Shown: positions 18,200 to 28,594 of the stretch, piece after piece
Position numbering within the stretch: position 1 is the stretch's first letter
Layout: each line of letters opens with the position of its first letter
Source of the DNA: Cylindrotheca closterium
Lineage: Eukaryota; Bacillariophyta; Bacillariophyceae; Bacillariales; Bacillariaceae
DNA length: 64,000 bases
Reading direction: 5' to 3'
Assembly (NCBI GenBank): GCA_933822405.4
Contig: CAKOGP040002491.1
Location: forward strand, 1-64,000
Notes under the pieces: model-generated
What the model saw: only the letters and a program-made list of their open reading frames with translations
Told to the model about the DNA's origin: nothing
Databases searched by the model: none
Translations under genes and position numbers: made by a program

Positions 18200-18845
18200 A
18201 TAGTAATGGCCAATGAATGAGGGAGACAAATAGAGAGAGGCAGAGGACCAACCAATCACTCAAAACCTACTACTGCAGTGGATCTAGACGAAGACTACCA
18301 ACAATAGAAATCAAGTGTATCTAGTCAAAATCGTGCGCAATAGTTGTTTCGATGCTACCGTTGGAACGAAACCATCCATGTACTACACTTTCAACTAACT
18401 AGGTAATCGTGCATGAGTGGATTTTTGTGCCGTTGAATAGGATGGGTGCATATGTTACCTATGCATCGTTCAGATTCGTTTGCGTTGTGACCTCATTTTT
18501 TGGCAGTCCATGCGCAGTTCAAATCGGCAATGAAGGTCGGCCGGCGTGGGCGATTGAATTTCCAAAACCAAAAACCAAATCGCTTCCGCTTGTCATCTCT
18601 CAACGCAACAACTTTCCGCTGCCAACGCACACGTTCAAGAAGACATCTCTCTCTCTCTCTATCTCTCTATCTCTCTGTGGTTGTTCGAAAGATAATAAAT
18701 AAAAACAGACGAATTGCCACAACAGCAGACTAGACGAGTCAACAGATCTTTGAAAGGACAAAAGAAAGACAAAATTTTGAAAGACCAATCAATACCAAAG
18801 TCCCATCAAACCAGCCAGAAAGCTGAGCAAGTCAATCAAATCAGA
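18200..18845. other. Intergenic region with CT microsatellite, upstream of the CLASP gene
   Basis: A pyrimidine tract of TC/TATC repeats lies at 18646-18676, about 170 bp before the CLASP start, where it may be part of the promoter or 5' leader. The CLASP frame is open without ATG from 18714. No other gene is seen. Confidence 0.4.
18646..18676 (+). repeat. (TC)n microsatellite
   Basis: Uninterrupted TC dinucleotides to 18660, then TATC-interrupted units to 18676. Confidence 0.9.
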
Positions 18846-20453
18846 ATGCTAGCGAACGGAAAGCTGCCCAAAAAGGATATTCCAGATGGCCCAATTCAAG
18901 ATCTGTGCAAGGTTATTGACAAAACTCCTTCAGACGAATGGGAAGATCGCGTAGACGCATTTTCTCAGCTTGTTAGCAGCATTCCAGATGGAAGCGACTA
19001 TGCTGCGGAAGAAGCATGGTACAACTCGGCTCCAATCTTGAGACACATTGCATATCCTTTGGCCGAACTTTTAAAGGATCCTAGATCAACGGTCGTCAAG
19101 AGAGCTTGTGAGTCGGCCTCTGAACTATTTGAAAAATGTCGTGGTGACGGCAGGTATCTGTTGAAAGATATCATGCCTGCCATCTTGGCCGTCCATGCTC
19201 AGACAAATCACGTCATGAGAACATACGTGCAAAACATGACTATGGATGCCTTGACCGTGGTACCTTGCAAAATGGCGATGCCCACCTGGCTGGATAGGAT
19301 GAAATCGGACAAGTCTATTACAGTACGCGAAGCTTGCGCCATGTATTTGGGGATTGGACTGCAAGAATGGACGGAAGAAGGATATCTCACTGTTGACGTG
19401 TACAATCAAGTAGGATCAGCGCTGATCAAGGCCATGAGAGACCCAACGCAATCGGTTCGATTGAATGCCAAGAAAGCATTGGAAAACATGCACTATGTCC
19501 AACCTGATATTTTCGCCAAACTAGTCGACAATCGGAGCATTACGACAGATGCAAGAGTTCGAAAGACTCTGAAAAAGATCCAAGCGGGTGAATCTTCTGG
19601 TGCTGCAGATGATGCGAGTGCTGCAAGTAGCCGAGTGGGGTCGGTTGGCAGCCGGAGTTACTTGGGTTCTACAGCCAGTGCTTCGGGAATGCGCAAAGCG
19701 AGAAGTCCTCAGCTGCGAAACAATTCGAGCAAAATACCACAAACCATTGGTGTCAGGACACCAAAAGCGCCGAAATTCGTCCCTCCAGCTCCGAGAGGAA
19801 AGGCTGGTGGTCTGGGTCCACCAGTCCGCCTTACCACAACAACACCATTTCAAGCTGCTGCTGTTCCTGACAGTGATGACGATCTTTTCAATTCCACACC
19901 AACTCCTCAATCCGCTGTACAAGACGAATCATTTCAATCCGAAGACACGGTAGACGATATGCCTGTCATTGCCAATGTGAATGATTTGCGAGAAACCGCC
20001 AAAATGCGAAGCAAAACGGGACGTGCTAGTCTACTGCAGCGACGCTTTTCTCGGAGCAATATTAGGGACGAGAACGAAAATCCGGACAATGACACTGAGT
20101 TTTTGAATGAGTTGTTGGATGGCAAAATGGAAGAACGTCAATTGAATGGTAATACCCAAAACCCACATGCCGATGAAGTCAGCAGCCATTTGCCCGAGCA
20201 CATGAGAATTGCTCAAGAGTTGTTGGAAAGTCATAAGCAGCATGTCGACCAAATTATGGAAACACTGAAGGTAGAAATGGACGCCCTACGAGACTTTGAA
20301 GCGGTGCTGATGGAACAAAGTGAGAACGGAAGGCCGAATGAAGAAGAAGTCCTGCAATACTTTGAAAGTGTTGGACTGTGTTTAGAAGCTAGGACCAAGG
20401 CCGGAACCATTTTGCAAGCGAAAATGGACAAGATAAGTCAGGGGAGTGGCTAA
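18846..20453 (+). CDS. CLASP/TOG-domain microtubule-associated protein
   Basis: 535 residues from the first in-frame ATG. Residues about 10-260 are HEAT-like helical repeats of the CLASP N-terminal/TOG type: EWEDRVDAFSQLVSSI, LAELLKDPRSTVVKRACESA, TYVQNMTMDALTV, SDKSITVREACAMYLGIGL and MRDPTQSVRLNAKKALENMH. TOG arrays bind tubulin and regulate plus-end dynamics and spindle or cortical microtubules. A Ser/Arg/Pro-rich basic linker (about 265-380, e.g. RSPQLRNNSSKIPQ) would bind the microtubule lattice. The C-terminal 100 residues are helical and could mediate partner binding. It has one TOG domain against two or more in animal CLASPs, so it is short for the family. Confidence 0.78.
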   Translation: MLANGKLPKKDIPDGPIQDLCKVIDKTPSDEWEDRVDAFSQLVSSIPDGSDYAAEEAWYNSAPILRHIAYPLAELLKDPRSTVVKRACESASELFEKCRGDGRYLLKDIMPAILAVHAQTNHVMRTYVQNMTMDALTVVPCKMAMPTWLDRMKSDKSITVREACAMYLGIGLQEWTEEGYLTVDVYNQVGSALIKAMRDPTQSVRLNAKKALENMHYVQPDIFAKLVDNRSITTDARVRKTLKKIQAGESSGAADDASAASSRVGSVGSRSYLGSTASASGMRKARSPQLRNNSSKIPQTIGVRTPKAPKFVPPAPRGKAGGLGPPVRLTTTTPFQAAAVPDSDDDLFNSTPTPQSAVQDESFQSEDTVDDMPVIANVNDLRETAKMRSKTGRASLLQRRFSRSNIRDENENPDNDTEFLNELLDGKMEERQLNGNTQNPHADEVSSHLPEHMRIAQELLESHKQHVDQIMETLKVEMDALRDFEAVLMEQSENGRPNEEEVLQYFESVGLCLEARTKAGTILQAKMDKISQGSG

Positions 20454-20693
20454 ACTACAGTAGTTCGAAGTAGAAGATGAGCTTATGGCAGTTTTTTTCG
20501 TTGTTTTGTTGGCTTGTTAGCCTCCAACCTGTGTGGCGACAAATGACCAACAAAGACTGAATCAATTCATCGTTGTATTTTAAAACACTTGTCTGAACAT
20601 AATTTTGCTTCTTATGTGCTTCTTGCTTACAACTATAATCATCTTCATCCCAACATTGTACCCACACCAAAACGCCAGTCAAACAATGCATCT

Positions 20694-21827
20694 CTAAAAT
20701 TGCCCGTAGTTTTGTTGCGGAGGGTACTGTTGTTGTGGAGGAGCTTGCTGTTGCGGTGGCATGGCAAAGGTAGGAGCAGAACCATAGCTCGCAGCTGTTT
20801 GATTGCTCGGGCTAACCATTCCTTGTGGTTGTTGCTGTTGGTAGTACCCTTGTTGTGCAGGCGGTTGTTGTCCATAGGGTGATGGTTGTTGCCCATAGGG
20901 TGGTTGTCCATAAGGAGCTGGTGCTGGTTGACCATACTGACCTGGTGCTGGTTGACCGTACTGGGCTGGGGCTGGTTGACCATACGGGGCCGGAGCAGTT
21001 TGTCCATAGGCTGGCTGTGGAGCAGGAGCCCCCATGGAACCCATGGATCCCAACGAGTAATTACTGTACGTGGATTGGGCGTAGCCTGCTGGTGCCGGTT
21101 GCTGTTGTGGTGCACTGCCATAGGAGCCCACAGAGTACCCTTGAGTGGGTACTGATTGAGCAGGCATAGGAGGAGCGGGATCGTCCATGAGGTTGATGAG
21201 ATTTCCCTCGTCGCGCTCCATTCCCCCCTTCTTTCGGTTTTCTTGCTCCCTGTAGTCTCGCATACTTGCCAACTTGGCGGCCGCAATGGCTTTGCGTTCT
21301 TCAGGAGTGCAGTAAGGATCGTCTTCTGGGTTTGTACTAGCAGCACGTCCCCCTCCTCCCTTGCCCGACATGGGACGACTGACCATTTGAGGAGTTCCCA
21401 ATTGAAAGATTTTGGAAAAGCTAAAGAAGGACAATCCGTTAATCCTCAAATCAAAAGGCTTTATTGACGGAATATCCTTGTTGGAGGGCTGAGTGACCAA
21501 ATGACATCTAACAGGCTGATTGAATCCAGGCACTCTCATGTTGAAATGATGCTGAAAGACCTGGTCGGAAGTCCATCCGTTTTGCCCAGATTCAGAATAG
21601 TGAACGTCCTTTCCATCAGCGAGAATTTGACGCTTTCCCGAGTTGAGAGACCAAATAAAGATGACTTCGTGTTCGCTCCCTCGGCAGTTGGCTCCAGTAA
21701 GTCCATCGTCCAAAGCTTGGTTGTTGGCGACGCCAAACTTGAAGGAGATTCGCTTTTTCGAGAACCCAAAGGTTTTGGAAGTATTCTTTGCTGAGTAATC
21801 GACTTGATAAGGGGTGAACGTGGCCAT
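20694..21827 (-). CDS. Conserved globular domain plus Gln/Pro/Tyr-rich low-complexity tail
   Basis: 377 residues from the ATG at 21825-21827. Residues about 1-150 form a compact beta-rich domain (KRISFKFGVANNQALDDGL, SEHEVIFIWSLNSGKRQI, KPFDLRINGLSFFSFSKIF), which recalls FAIM-type beta-sandwich proteins, though I would not assign it firmly. A charged helical segment follows (CTPEERKAIAAAKLASMRDY). The last 165 residues are Gln, Pro, Ala, Tyr and Gly-rich, with repeats of the type QPAPxQYG at about nt 20905-21005, typical of prion-like or condensate-forming tails. LINLMDD just before the tail resembles a clathrin-box-like LxxLxx/acidic motif. Function is unknown. Confidence 0.7.
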   Translation of the reverse strand: MATFTPYQVDYSAKNTSKTFGFSKKRISFKFGVANNQALDDGLTGANCRGSEHEVIFIWSLNSGKRQILADGKDVHYSESGQNGWTSDQVFQHHFNMRVPGFNQPVRCHLVTQPSNKDIPSIKPFDLRINGLSFFSFSKIFQLGTPQMVSRPMSGKGGGGRAASTNPEDDPYCTPEERKAIAAAKLASMRDYREQENRKKGGMERDEGNLINLMDDPAPPMPAQSVPTQGYSVGSYGSAPQQQPAPAGYAQSTYSNYSLGSMGSMGAPAPQPAYGQTAPAPYGQPAPAQYGQPAPGQYGQPAPAPYGQPPYGQQPSPYGQQPPAQQGYYQQQQPQGMVSPSNQTAASYGSAPTFAMPPQQQAPPQQQYPPQQNYGQF

Positions 21828-22319
21828 GGTTGTTGCTGTTTTGCTGGCGTATCTTTCGCAATTGAGAAATGAGATAAGTTGTTGCTTTTTCTCCGGAATC
21901 AATCGATCGTGTTAAATCTTTGTTGGTGTCTCGGGTCTTCTATAAGCAACTCTACTTGTAGCGCGACTTAAAAACAAAGGAGAAGCAAAGGAATGAATCA
22001 AACACAGATGGTAGTGGTCCTATCTTGGAGGATGGTTGATTCTTGCGTTGTATCAGTTGAGCTGGTAAAACAGCGGAACCCAAACGGTCACGAATCGTAC
22101 CAAAAAGCAACCCGGAAGAAAAATCGAATCCAATCGAACACATGTATTGCGACAAAATGACTGTTAGGACGGCCTGCTGGCGCGCGACTATTCAGGGGAT
22201 CCGTGGTGATGTTTGGGGAAAGAAAGAAAAAGAAAAGTGACATCAGCGAGAAAACAAACAACGACATACTACCGTATTACTCTCCTCAGCCAATATAGCA
22301 TTGGGGAATACAGAGAATC
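21828..22319. promoter_or_regulatory. Divergent promoter region
   Basis: Lies between two divergent starts (21827 minus, 22320 plus). No recognisable elements or genes beyond short open frames. Confidence 0.35.
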
Positions 22320-23016
22320 ATGAGCCGACCGAGATCTGTTGGAATTCAGCCCCAAATTGCAGTCTATTCGATTGCGTTGGGAGCAGCTTGCGCTTATGGT
22401 ACGTGTTGGGAATATGTTGGCTGCTGACGATTGATTCATTCGTTCATCATTCCTGCATCGATTCATGCACCGTTGCCATATGCATTCTCTATGTTTAATC
22501 GACACATATCACTGTAACTGATATTCTTCCCATTTTAACTCTATACACTACTACTATTTTTCTTTCCTTGCAGCCGCCTACAATGAAAGATATCTACGAG
22601 ACCAAGAAGACCTTGATGACAAACTGCGAAACAGATATTTGGCCAATATGCAAGAGGCGAAAGACAAGACGCCCCAAATGACACAAAAGATCCGTGGACA
22701 AGACATGAATTTGGACAATGCCATGAACAAACTAGTATGGGGAGGAAAGGCGAAGTTGCCGGAAACCAAGAGTGTGGCTTCAGCGAAAAATGATGATGAG
22801 GAGGAAAAGAAGTCAAGTGGAGAGGATGATTCCACAAGGGGGCCTCAAAAACGCAACAAGAAAAGGAAGAAAAAGAAAAACAAGGTGGATGCTGCCGAAT
22901 TAGAGGTCAGAGAACAAGAAAAACAGAAACTGGTTTTGCAGTCCTTGGCGGCAGGAGTGACAATAGGTGCGGCAGCAGTAGCTGCCACAGTCTTGGTAGG
23001 GAGCAAACCGAAATAA
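22320..23016 (+). CDS. Small two-TM protein of unknown function, two exons
   Basis: Exons 22320-22398 and 22574-23016 join over a GT-AG intron of 175 bp to give 173 residues. The N terminus holds a hydrophobic segment (IAVYSIALGAACAYAAYN) that the intron interrupts after TAT G. A charged middle follows, with a very basic stretch (KRNKKRKKKKNK). A second hydrophobic segment lies at the C terminus (SLAAGVTIGAAAVAATVLVG). A hairpin membrane protein with a basic cytosolic loop is likely. I do not recognise the family. Confidence 0.6.
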
Positions 23017-23522
23017 CAATTATAAGTAACCATGTTGAAATACTGTATTTTGACTTGGTGAGATTATTCGTCAACAGAAGAGCCTTCAATCAAAGCGTTG
23101 CCATCTAGAATATATGTATATGTTTGGCGTACGAGTAGCTGTCAAATGCTGATGGCCATTCATTGATTGATTGATTCTTTGATGTCGAGAAAGTGCGAAG
23201 TCCAATGGACATATATATTATGGAAATAACATTCATCTCGACTCTTTCCACTACAAATAACAGTGCAGTACCCCTGCCTAATGGAATTTTCCATTGGCAA
23301 GGTGTTCTACCACAGCCAATTTTGCACCGTGACCAATAGGTTGAAATAAGAATACTGTATGTTATATAATAATATATTGCTCGTTCGCGCAAGTTGCAGC
23401 GAATTCGTATTGGTTCTCACTGAGAAAGGTGCCGGTTATTGCATGAACATGATGTGTACTCGAATACGGTACAAAACACAAAGGAGGAACAAAGAAGTGA
23501 AAGCTGGCGGTGGGCAAAGGAC
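23017..23522. other. Intergenic region, no gene seen
   Basis: Convergent 3' regions. An open frame on the plus strand (23359-23745) runs antisense into the next gene and is a shadow. Confidence 0.4.
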
Positions 23523-24077
23523 CTATGCCAAGTTATCAAAGTCATGCTCCACTCGCGTATTTTTTCGATTGAAAAGCCAATCCGTAAACAGGGCCCACAT
23601 TGTTGGACCATACAAGCAACAGGCAATTACGGAAATCAGAAGCAGACCGATAAAGATCCCAAGAAAGGCTGATTTCGCTGGACTCAGTCCACCAAACGCT
23701 CCTGAAGATGCTGATGATGATTTTTTAATCGAATCATCGTTTTGACTGATTTGGCCATCGTCATCATTCCCGTCATCATTGTTGCTATAACTGCTGCCGT
23801 TGTATCCGTTGACGTAGCTACCTCCTCCCAAATAGTTTCCATTTCCTTGCGCTTTGTAGTTTTGGTTGTAGGAAAAGTATCCAGTATTGTTGGTATTACT
23901 AAAGTAATCATCGTCATCGTCTCTTTGCCATAGGTAATTGTTGTAAAGTACGCGTTGTTGTTGACCTCGAAGACGTGCTTCAATTCGAGATCCTGCATCA
24001 TGACGTACTAGCTGCACCAAAAGCACAGCTCCAAAAATGCCGGCACAAATCGAAAGGAAGTGGTTTCCGCGTTGCAT
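23523..24077 (-). CDS. Asn/Asp/Gly-rich two-TM protein, unknown
   Basis: 184 residues from the ATG at 24075-24077. A signal peptide or anchor (FLSICAGIFGAVLLVQLV) is followed by a basic stretch and then a 60-residue region rich in Asn, Asp, Gly and Tyr (YNNYLWQRDDDDDYFSNTNN). A Ser-rich linker leads to a strong membrane span (FLGIFIGLLLISVIACCLYG) and a short cytosolic tail (FNRKNTRVEHDFDNLA). Its layout (secretory signal, Asn-rich lumenal part, single TM, basic tail) parallels the next gene on the same strand, so the two may be diverged relatives. Confidence 0.6.
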   Translation of the reverse strand: MQRGNHFLSICAGIFGAVLLVQLVRHDAGSRIEARLRGQQQRVLYNNYLWQRDDDDDYFSNTNNTGYFSYNQNYKAQGNGNYLGGGSYVNGYNGSSYSNNDDGNDDDGQISQNDDSIKKSSSASSGAFGGLSPAKSAFLGIFIGLLLISVIACCLYGPTMWALFTDWLFNRKNTRVEHDFDNLA

Positions 24078-24756
24078 TTTCAAGAATATTGTCGTTGTTT
24101 GAGAGGTTCTTAAGTTTGATGAACAAGAGTCTATTGGATAGATGATTGGATGTGTGGTCAAATCAAACTACGATATTGCAGTAAGCTGCTTCTGATAAGA
24201 TTGCAAAGAACGTAATAGAGATTCTGTTTTTGCGCCGTCGTTCAATCGCCGAAGTTGGAAGTGTCGCACGGGTTTTGTTATTATGCAGCAAACGCATATA
24301 TTTTGCCATGCGCATTCCGACAGGCGCGCTCGATGTCCACCGTTCACTTAGCAGCACTGAAAAAAGACGTTTGTGAGCACTCTTCCAACCCCAACGAACG
24401 AACTCGCTCATGGAATGAATCGTGGAACGAACACTACTATTACTCTGTACTCCTAATAATTGGCGCAGCTCTATAATGAGTCAGTAGTGTGCCCTAATCT
24501 CTTCCCGCACCGAATACTATCCATACAATGTACGATATTCTTTGCATGTATTATGATTTGTAATACGCCAGTGTTTAGTTTGTACTCTAAATACTGTAAT
24601 TTACTCATTCATTTGTTTTCAAATGATATGATATCATGGCGTCTAATGATACAACAAGAGTCTCAAAAGCTCGACCCCCTTGAGACCTTTCCAGGCATAA
24701 ACATGTAAAATGAATATAGCATTTTAGATGAAGCGAGTCCCTTCTCTTCCCATTAT
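24078..24756. other. Intergenic region, no gene seen
   Basis: About 680 bp between two same-strand genes: the promoter of the 23523-24077 gene and the 3' end of the next one. Short open frames show no domain. Confidence 0.4.
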
Positions 24757-26367
24757 TTAGACGACTCCAACACTTTCCTTTCGTTCCTGTCTTTCCTTTC
24801 TCTTAAAGTTGATGTAGGATTTCAACTTTTTCGTTCTGATTCCCAACTTCTTGAGGATGAGAGGTTCGCCCATGGTACCACCGCGGATCTTGTCCATCTT
24901 TTTTAAAGCAAAGTAGACGGATCCAGCCAAGGCTGCCATTCCCATACTCATGAGAAGGAATCCAAAGATAAGTGCGACAGTGGAGGATGGCAAAGACTCA
25001 AGCATATGCTTGTATTCATCTTCTTCATCTTGAATTTCTTGGGCCTTTTGCTTCATGAGTGACTGCATGTATTGAGCTTGACTAGTTGTCATCTTCTTGG
25101 TTCCAAAGTAAGTTTCTCCAATCTTGATCTCCATGATTCCTCCTTGTTCGGTTCCAATCACCAAATCCTCCCACGTTGCAATCTCGAGATCAGCGTGAGA
25201 CCGAAGCTTCATACATTGGTTGACATTGGTGTATCCAGCGTCGTCGTCACATTGGAAATGGCCCTTGTTATCATCGTTGTAGTAGTTGTTGTAATTGTTG
25301 TTGTTGTTGTTGTAATTGTTGTTGTTGTTGTTGTTGTTGTTGTAGTTGTAGTTGCCGCCCCATTGGTAATTATTGTTACCGTATTCGTAGAGTTCACGTT
25401 CGCGACGACCGGCCTGTAGATTGTATGCTTTGCATGGCTGACAGACCTTGAAGGGTTCCATGTATGCGTTCCATTTGTACAAGTAGTTTTGCGACAGGAG
25501 GCCAATACTGGTGGCAACTGTATCGAGATCAAGGTGGCTTCCATTGTATTCTGTTTGACAAATGTCGTCCTTGTACAAAGAATATGCCATATTTCCGTTG
25601 TAACCAGGCTTTAAATCAATGTACATAGCATTTCCCCACTCATCTGTGTAACCAGTATCGATACAGCCAGCAGTCCACTGCTCACGTGCATCGGACATGA
25701 ATTCATAAATGTCGTCATCGTTCCAGATGCAGTAGGCTTCGTGCTTGAAGAGCTGTTCGAAGAAGGCATCCCCTCCATACCATACAGCTTCCTTGTAGAC
25801 TCCCATAAGCTTCCATGTTTCGGTATTGGAATCATGACAATCCATTTCCACGCATCTACTACTTCCAGTTGTTTGACAGGCACTGTAATCGTATCCTTGG
25901 TTGTCGGTATCGTAGACCATATATTCTCCAATACCTCCACCTTGGTAGTTGGGATCAACATACTATAATACGCGAGAAGAGAGATGTGATTGTGAGTACT
26001 TTTTACATTGCAAGAAGACATATGATGAAACAAACCATCATTGTGGACTTACGGCTGCCCACAACAGAAAACGTTGGCAATAGTTATTTCCCATGGTGTA
26101 CCCTTCTCGACTATCATGACTTTTACTGTCATTATTATCCTCATCGTATCTATCTGATGGGTATCCACATTTTACAATGTGTCCGAGGTATCTCCATGCT
26201 GTTTGGTAGGCATTGTATTCAGTATCCTTGCTTTCCACAAAAAAGTTGGTTCCATACGCAGTTGCCAACTTTCTTTGCGTAGTCTCGAAATCCTCTCTAT
26301 CCGACGAAATAGCCAAGGCTTGGGTAGCCAGTGAAAAGAAGAGGAAGGATGAAAGCGAGAGTTTCAT
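24757..26367 (-). CDS. Type I membrane protein with poly-Asn tract, two exons
   Basis: Exon 1 is 26367-26053 and exon 2 is 25962-24757; the GT-AG intron is 90 bp, phase 0, and the product is 506 residues. A classic signal peptide (MKLSLSSFLFFSLATQALA) begins the protein. The lumenal part has many cysteines (SSRCVEMDCHDS, EAYCIWNDDD, FKVCQPCKAYN) and aromatic residues, interrupted by a poly-Asn/Tyr tract encoded by a GTT/ATT microsatellite at 25276-25354. Near the C terminus lies one TM (VALIFGFLLMSMGMAALAG) and a strongly basic tail ending KERQERKESVGVV. The family appears conserved in diatoms by architecture; no function is recognised. The gene is divergent from fumarase over 283 bp. Confidence 0.75.
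25276..25354. repeat. GTT-type trinucleotide microsatellite encoding poly-Asn
   Basis: Tandem GTT/ATT triplets on the plus strand, read as AAC/AAT (Asn) with interspersed Tyr codons in the minus-strand gene; in-frame length variation is likely. Confidence 0.9.
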
Positions 26368-26650
26368 GGTGGATGTTTTGGTTGAGATTAGATCGAGAGA
26401 TGAAAGATGGTGAAATATCGGCTCGCTGAAAGAATTTCGGCTCGCTGAAAAATACTGTTGATGTCGCTGTTCGGTGTCGCAGCGTCGGTGCATCTTTGGG
26501 ATGCTTGGCACGCGCACCCAAAAGATCGGAGGCGAAGATCGTAACGACTGCCATCAAATCGACACGAACTGTTTAGGTTCTTTCTGCGGGAAGAATCATC
26601 TTGAAAAGTGACATAACTAGAAGCAATCGGAACATTACTACAGGGAAACC

Positions 26651-28354
26651 ATGAATAGCATCGTTTCGAGATCGTTGATACGAAGAATAAGAACGGGAAC
26701 TGTGGCTCGAAGCTTTGCTAAAGCTGCATCGCCGTATGATCACACTCCGTTGTTTCAAAGCAACATTTACGATCATGTCGACGAGTACACTCAGCTCGCG
26801 GATGCAAGTGCTGTGAAAACCAAAGTCGTTGATGGAAAGGAATTCCTATATGTTCCTCAAGATGCCATGACGAAGCTTAGTGAACAAGCCTTTGGAGACA
26901 TTGCCCACTTGTTGAGACCTAAGCACTTGTCTCAACTTCGATCCATTCTGGACGATTCCGAAGCTTCAGACAACGATAAATTTGTGGCCATGGAATTGCT
27001 GAAGAACGCCAATATTGCCTCTGCTCGAGTCTTGCCGGGATGCCAAGACACTGGAACGGCCATCGTCATGGGAAAGAAAGGACACATGGTTCTTTCAGAT
27101 GGTGAAGATGAAGCTGCGCTCAGTCTTGGAGCCTATAATGCTTACAACAATCTCAACTTGAGATACAGTCAAGTTGCTCCTCTAGATATGTTCACGGAGA
27201 AAAATACTGGAAACAACATGCCTGCCCAAGTGGATTTGTTCGCATCAAAGGGAGACGAATACAAGTTCATGTTCATTGCCAAAGGAGGGGGTTCTGCCAA
27301 CAAGACCTTTCTTTATCAACAAACCAAGGCACTGCTAAACGAAGGTGCTTTAGAATCCTTCTTGGAAGCTCAAATTAAGACGATTGGTACTAGCGCATGT
27401 CCACCGTACCATCTTGCCATTGTTATTGGTGGTCTGTCAGCAGAATTGACTCTGAAGACTGTCAAGTTGGCGTCGACCAAGTTCTACGACGATCTTCCAA
27501 CCGAGGGAGATGCTACTGGCCGAGCCTTTCGAGATACTGCCTGGGAGGAGTACATTCTCAAGATGACTCGTAAAATGGGAATTGGAGCTCAATTTGGTGG
27601 AAAGTACTTTTGCCATGATGTTCGAGTGATACGGTTGCCCAGGCACGGAGCATCCTGCCCTGTTGGTATGGGAGTGTCTTGCTCTGCAGATCGTCAGGTT
27701 CTTGGAAAGATTACCAAGGAGGGTGTCTTTATCGAAAAGCTAGAGTCAGATGTCTCCAAGTATTTACCTGAAGTTTCATCTGAGGACCTGAGCGAAGATG
27801 TAGTCAAGATTGATATGAACGAGCTTTCCATGGAAGGACTGAAAAACAAGCTTAGCGAGTATCCTATTCGTACTCGTTTGTCACTCACGGGTACCATTGT
27901 TGTTGCCCGTGATATTGCGCATGCCAAGCTGCTGAAACGTATTGAAGATGGAGAGGGACTACCAGACTATGCCAAAGATCATATCATCTACTACGCTGGT
28001 CCAGCCAAGACGCCAGAGGGTTATGCTTCTGGATCTTTTGGACCCACCACTGCTGGAAGAATGGATTCGTATGTTGACAAGTTCATGGAGAATGGTGGTT
28101 CTTTCGTGACCCTTGCGAAAGGGAATCGATCCAAGCAAGTCACAAGAGCCTGCAAGAAGCATGGTGGATTCTACCTGGGTTCCATTGGTGGTCCAGCTGC
28201 CATTCTTGCCAAGAACTGCATCAAGAACGTTCAGGTTCTAGACAACGAAGAAGATGGAATGGAGGCCGTCTGGAAAATTGATGTAGAAGATTTCCCAGCA
28301 TTCATCGTGGTGGATGATAAAGGGGGGGATTTTTTCAAGGAATGGCTAGGATAG
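26651..28354 (+). CDS. FH: Class I (iron-sulfur) fumarate hydratase, mitochondrial
   Basis: 567 residues, single exon. It catalyses reversible hydration of fumarate to malate in the TCA cycle. Three cysteines in conserved blocks, C131 ([14 protein letters not shown]), C250 ([16 protein letters not shown]) and C336 ([14 protein letters not shown]), are the expected 4Fe-4S ligands of class I enzymes. C-terminal blocks include [29 protein letters not shown] and [20 protein letters not shown]. The N terminus ([20 protein letters not shown]) is Arg/Ser-rich without acidic residues, a good mitochondrial presequence. Length matches eukaryotic class I fumarases. It is oxygen-sensitive chemistry, unrelated to the class II enzyme of animals. 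Confidence 0.93.
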   Translation: MNSIVSRSLIRRIRTGTVARSFAKAASPYDHTPLFQSNIYDHVDEYTQLADASAVKTKVVDGKEFLYVPQDAMTKLSEQAFGDIAHLLRPKHLSQLRSILDDSEASDNDKFVAMELLKNANIASARVLPGCQDTGTAIVMGKKGHMVLSDGEDEAALSLGAYNAYNNLNLRYSQVAPLDMFTEKNTGNNMPAQVDLFASKGDEYKFMFIAKGGGSANKTFLYQQTKALLNEGALESFLEAQIKTIGTSACPPYHLAIVIGGLSAELTLKTVKLASTKFYDDLPTEGDATGRAFRDTAWEEYILKMTRKMGIGAQFGGKYFCHDVRVIRLPRHGASCPVGMGVSCSADRQVLGKITKEGVFIEKLESDVSKYLPEVSSEDLSEDVVKIDMNELSMEGLKNKLSEYPIRTRLSLTGTIVVARDIAHAKLLKRIEDGEGLPDYAKDHIIYYAGPAKTPEGYASGSFGPTTAGRMDSYVDKFMENGGSFVTLAKGNRSKQVTRACKKHGGFYLGSIGGPAAILAKNCIKNVQVLDNEEDGMEAVWKIDVEDFPAFIVVDDKGGDFFKEWLG

Positions 28355-28594
28355 GTAATGTTGGTAGTAGTTAGAATAGATATTGAGTAAGAACAGGTAC
28401 CTGTTTTTATTTTATGTATTAGTACTGCTGTGTCAATATCCAGCTCCGGGTTCTTTTCAATTTATGTCCCATATAACAAACCGGAAGTGGTATTCGTATT
28501 CATTTCTTGGGATGGTCTTGGGTGGACCATAAACGACCCTCTGAATGAGAGACAACCCTTTTGATGCATACAAGGACATGCCTAACTCCAAGAA

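Noticed and set aside
23359..23745. Plus-strand open frame antisense to the Asn-rich protein gene
   Set aside because: It is a shadow of the minus-strand gene, which has a signal peptide and TM.
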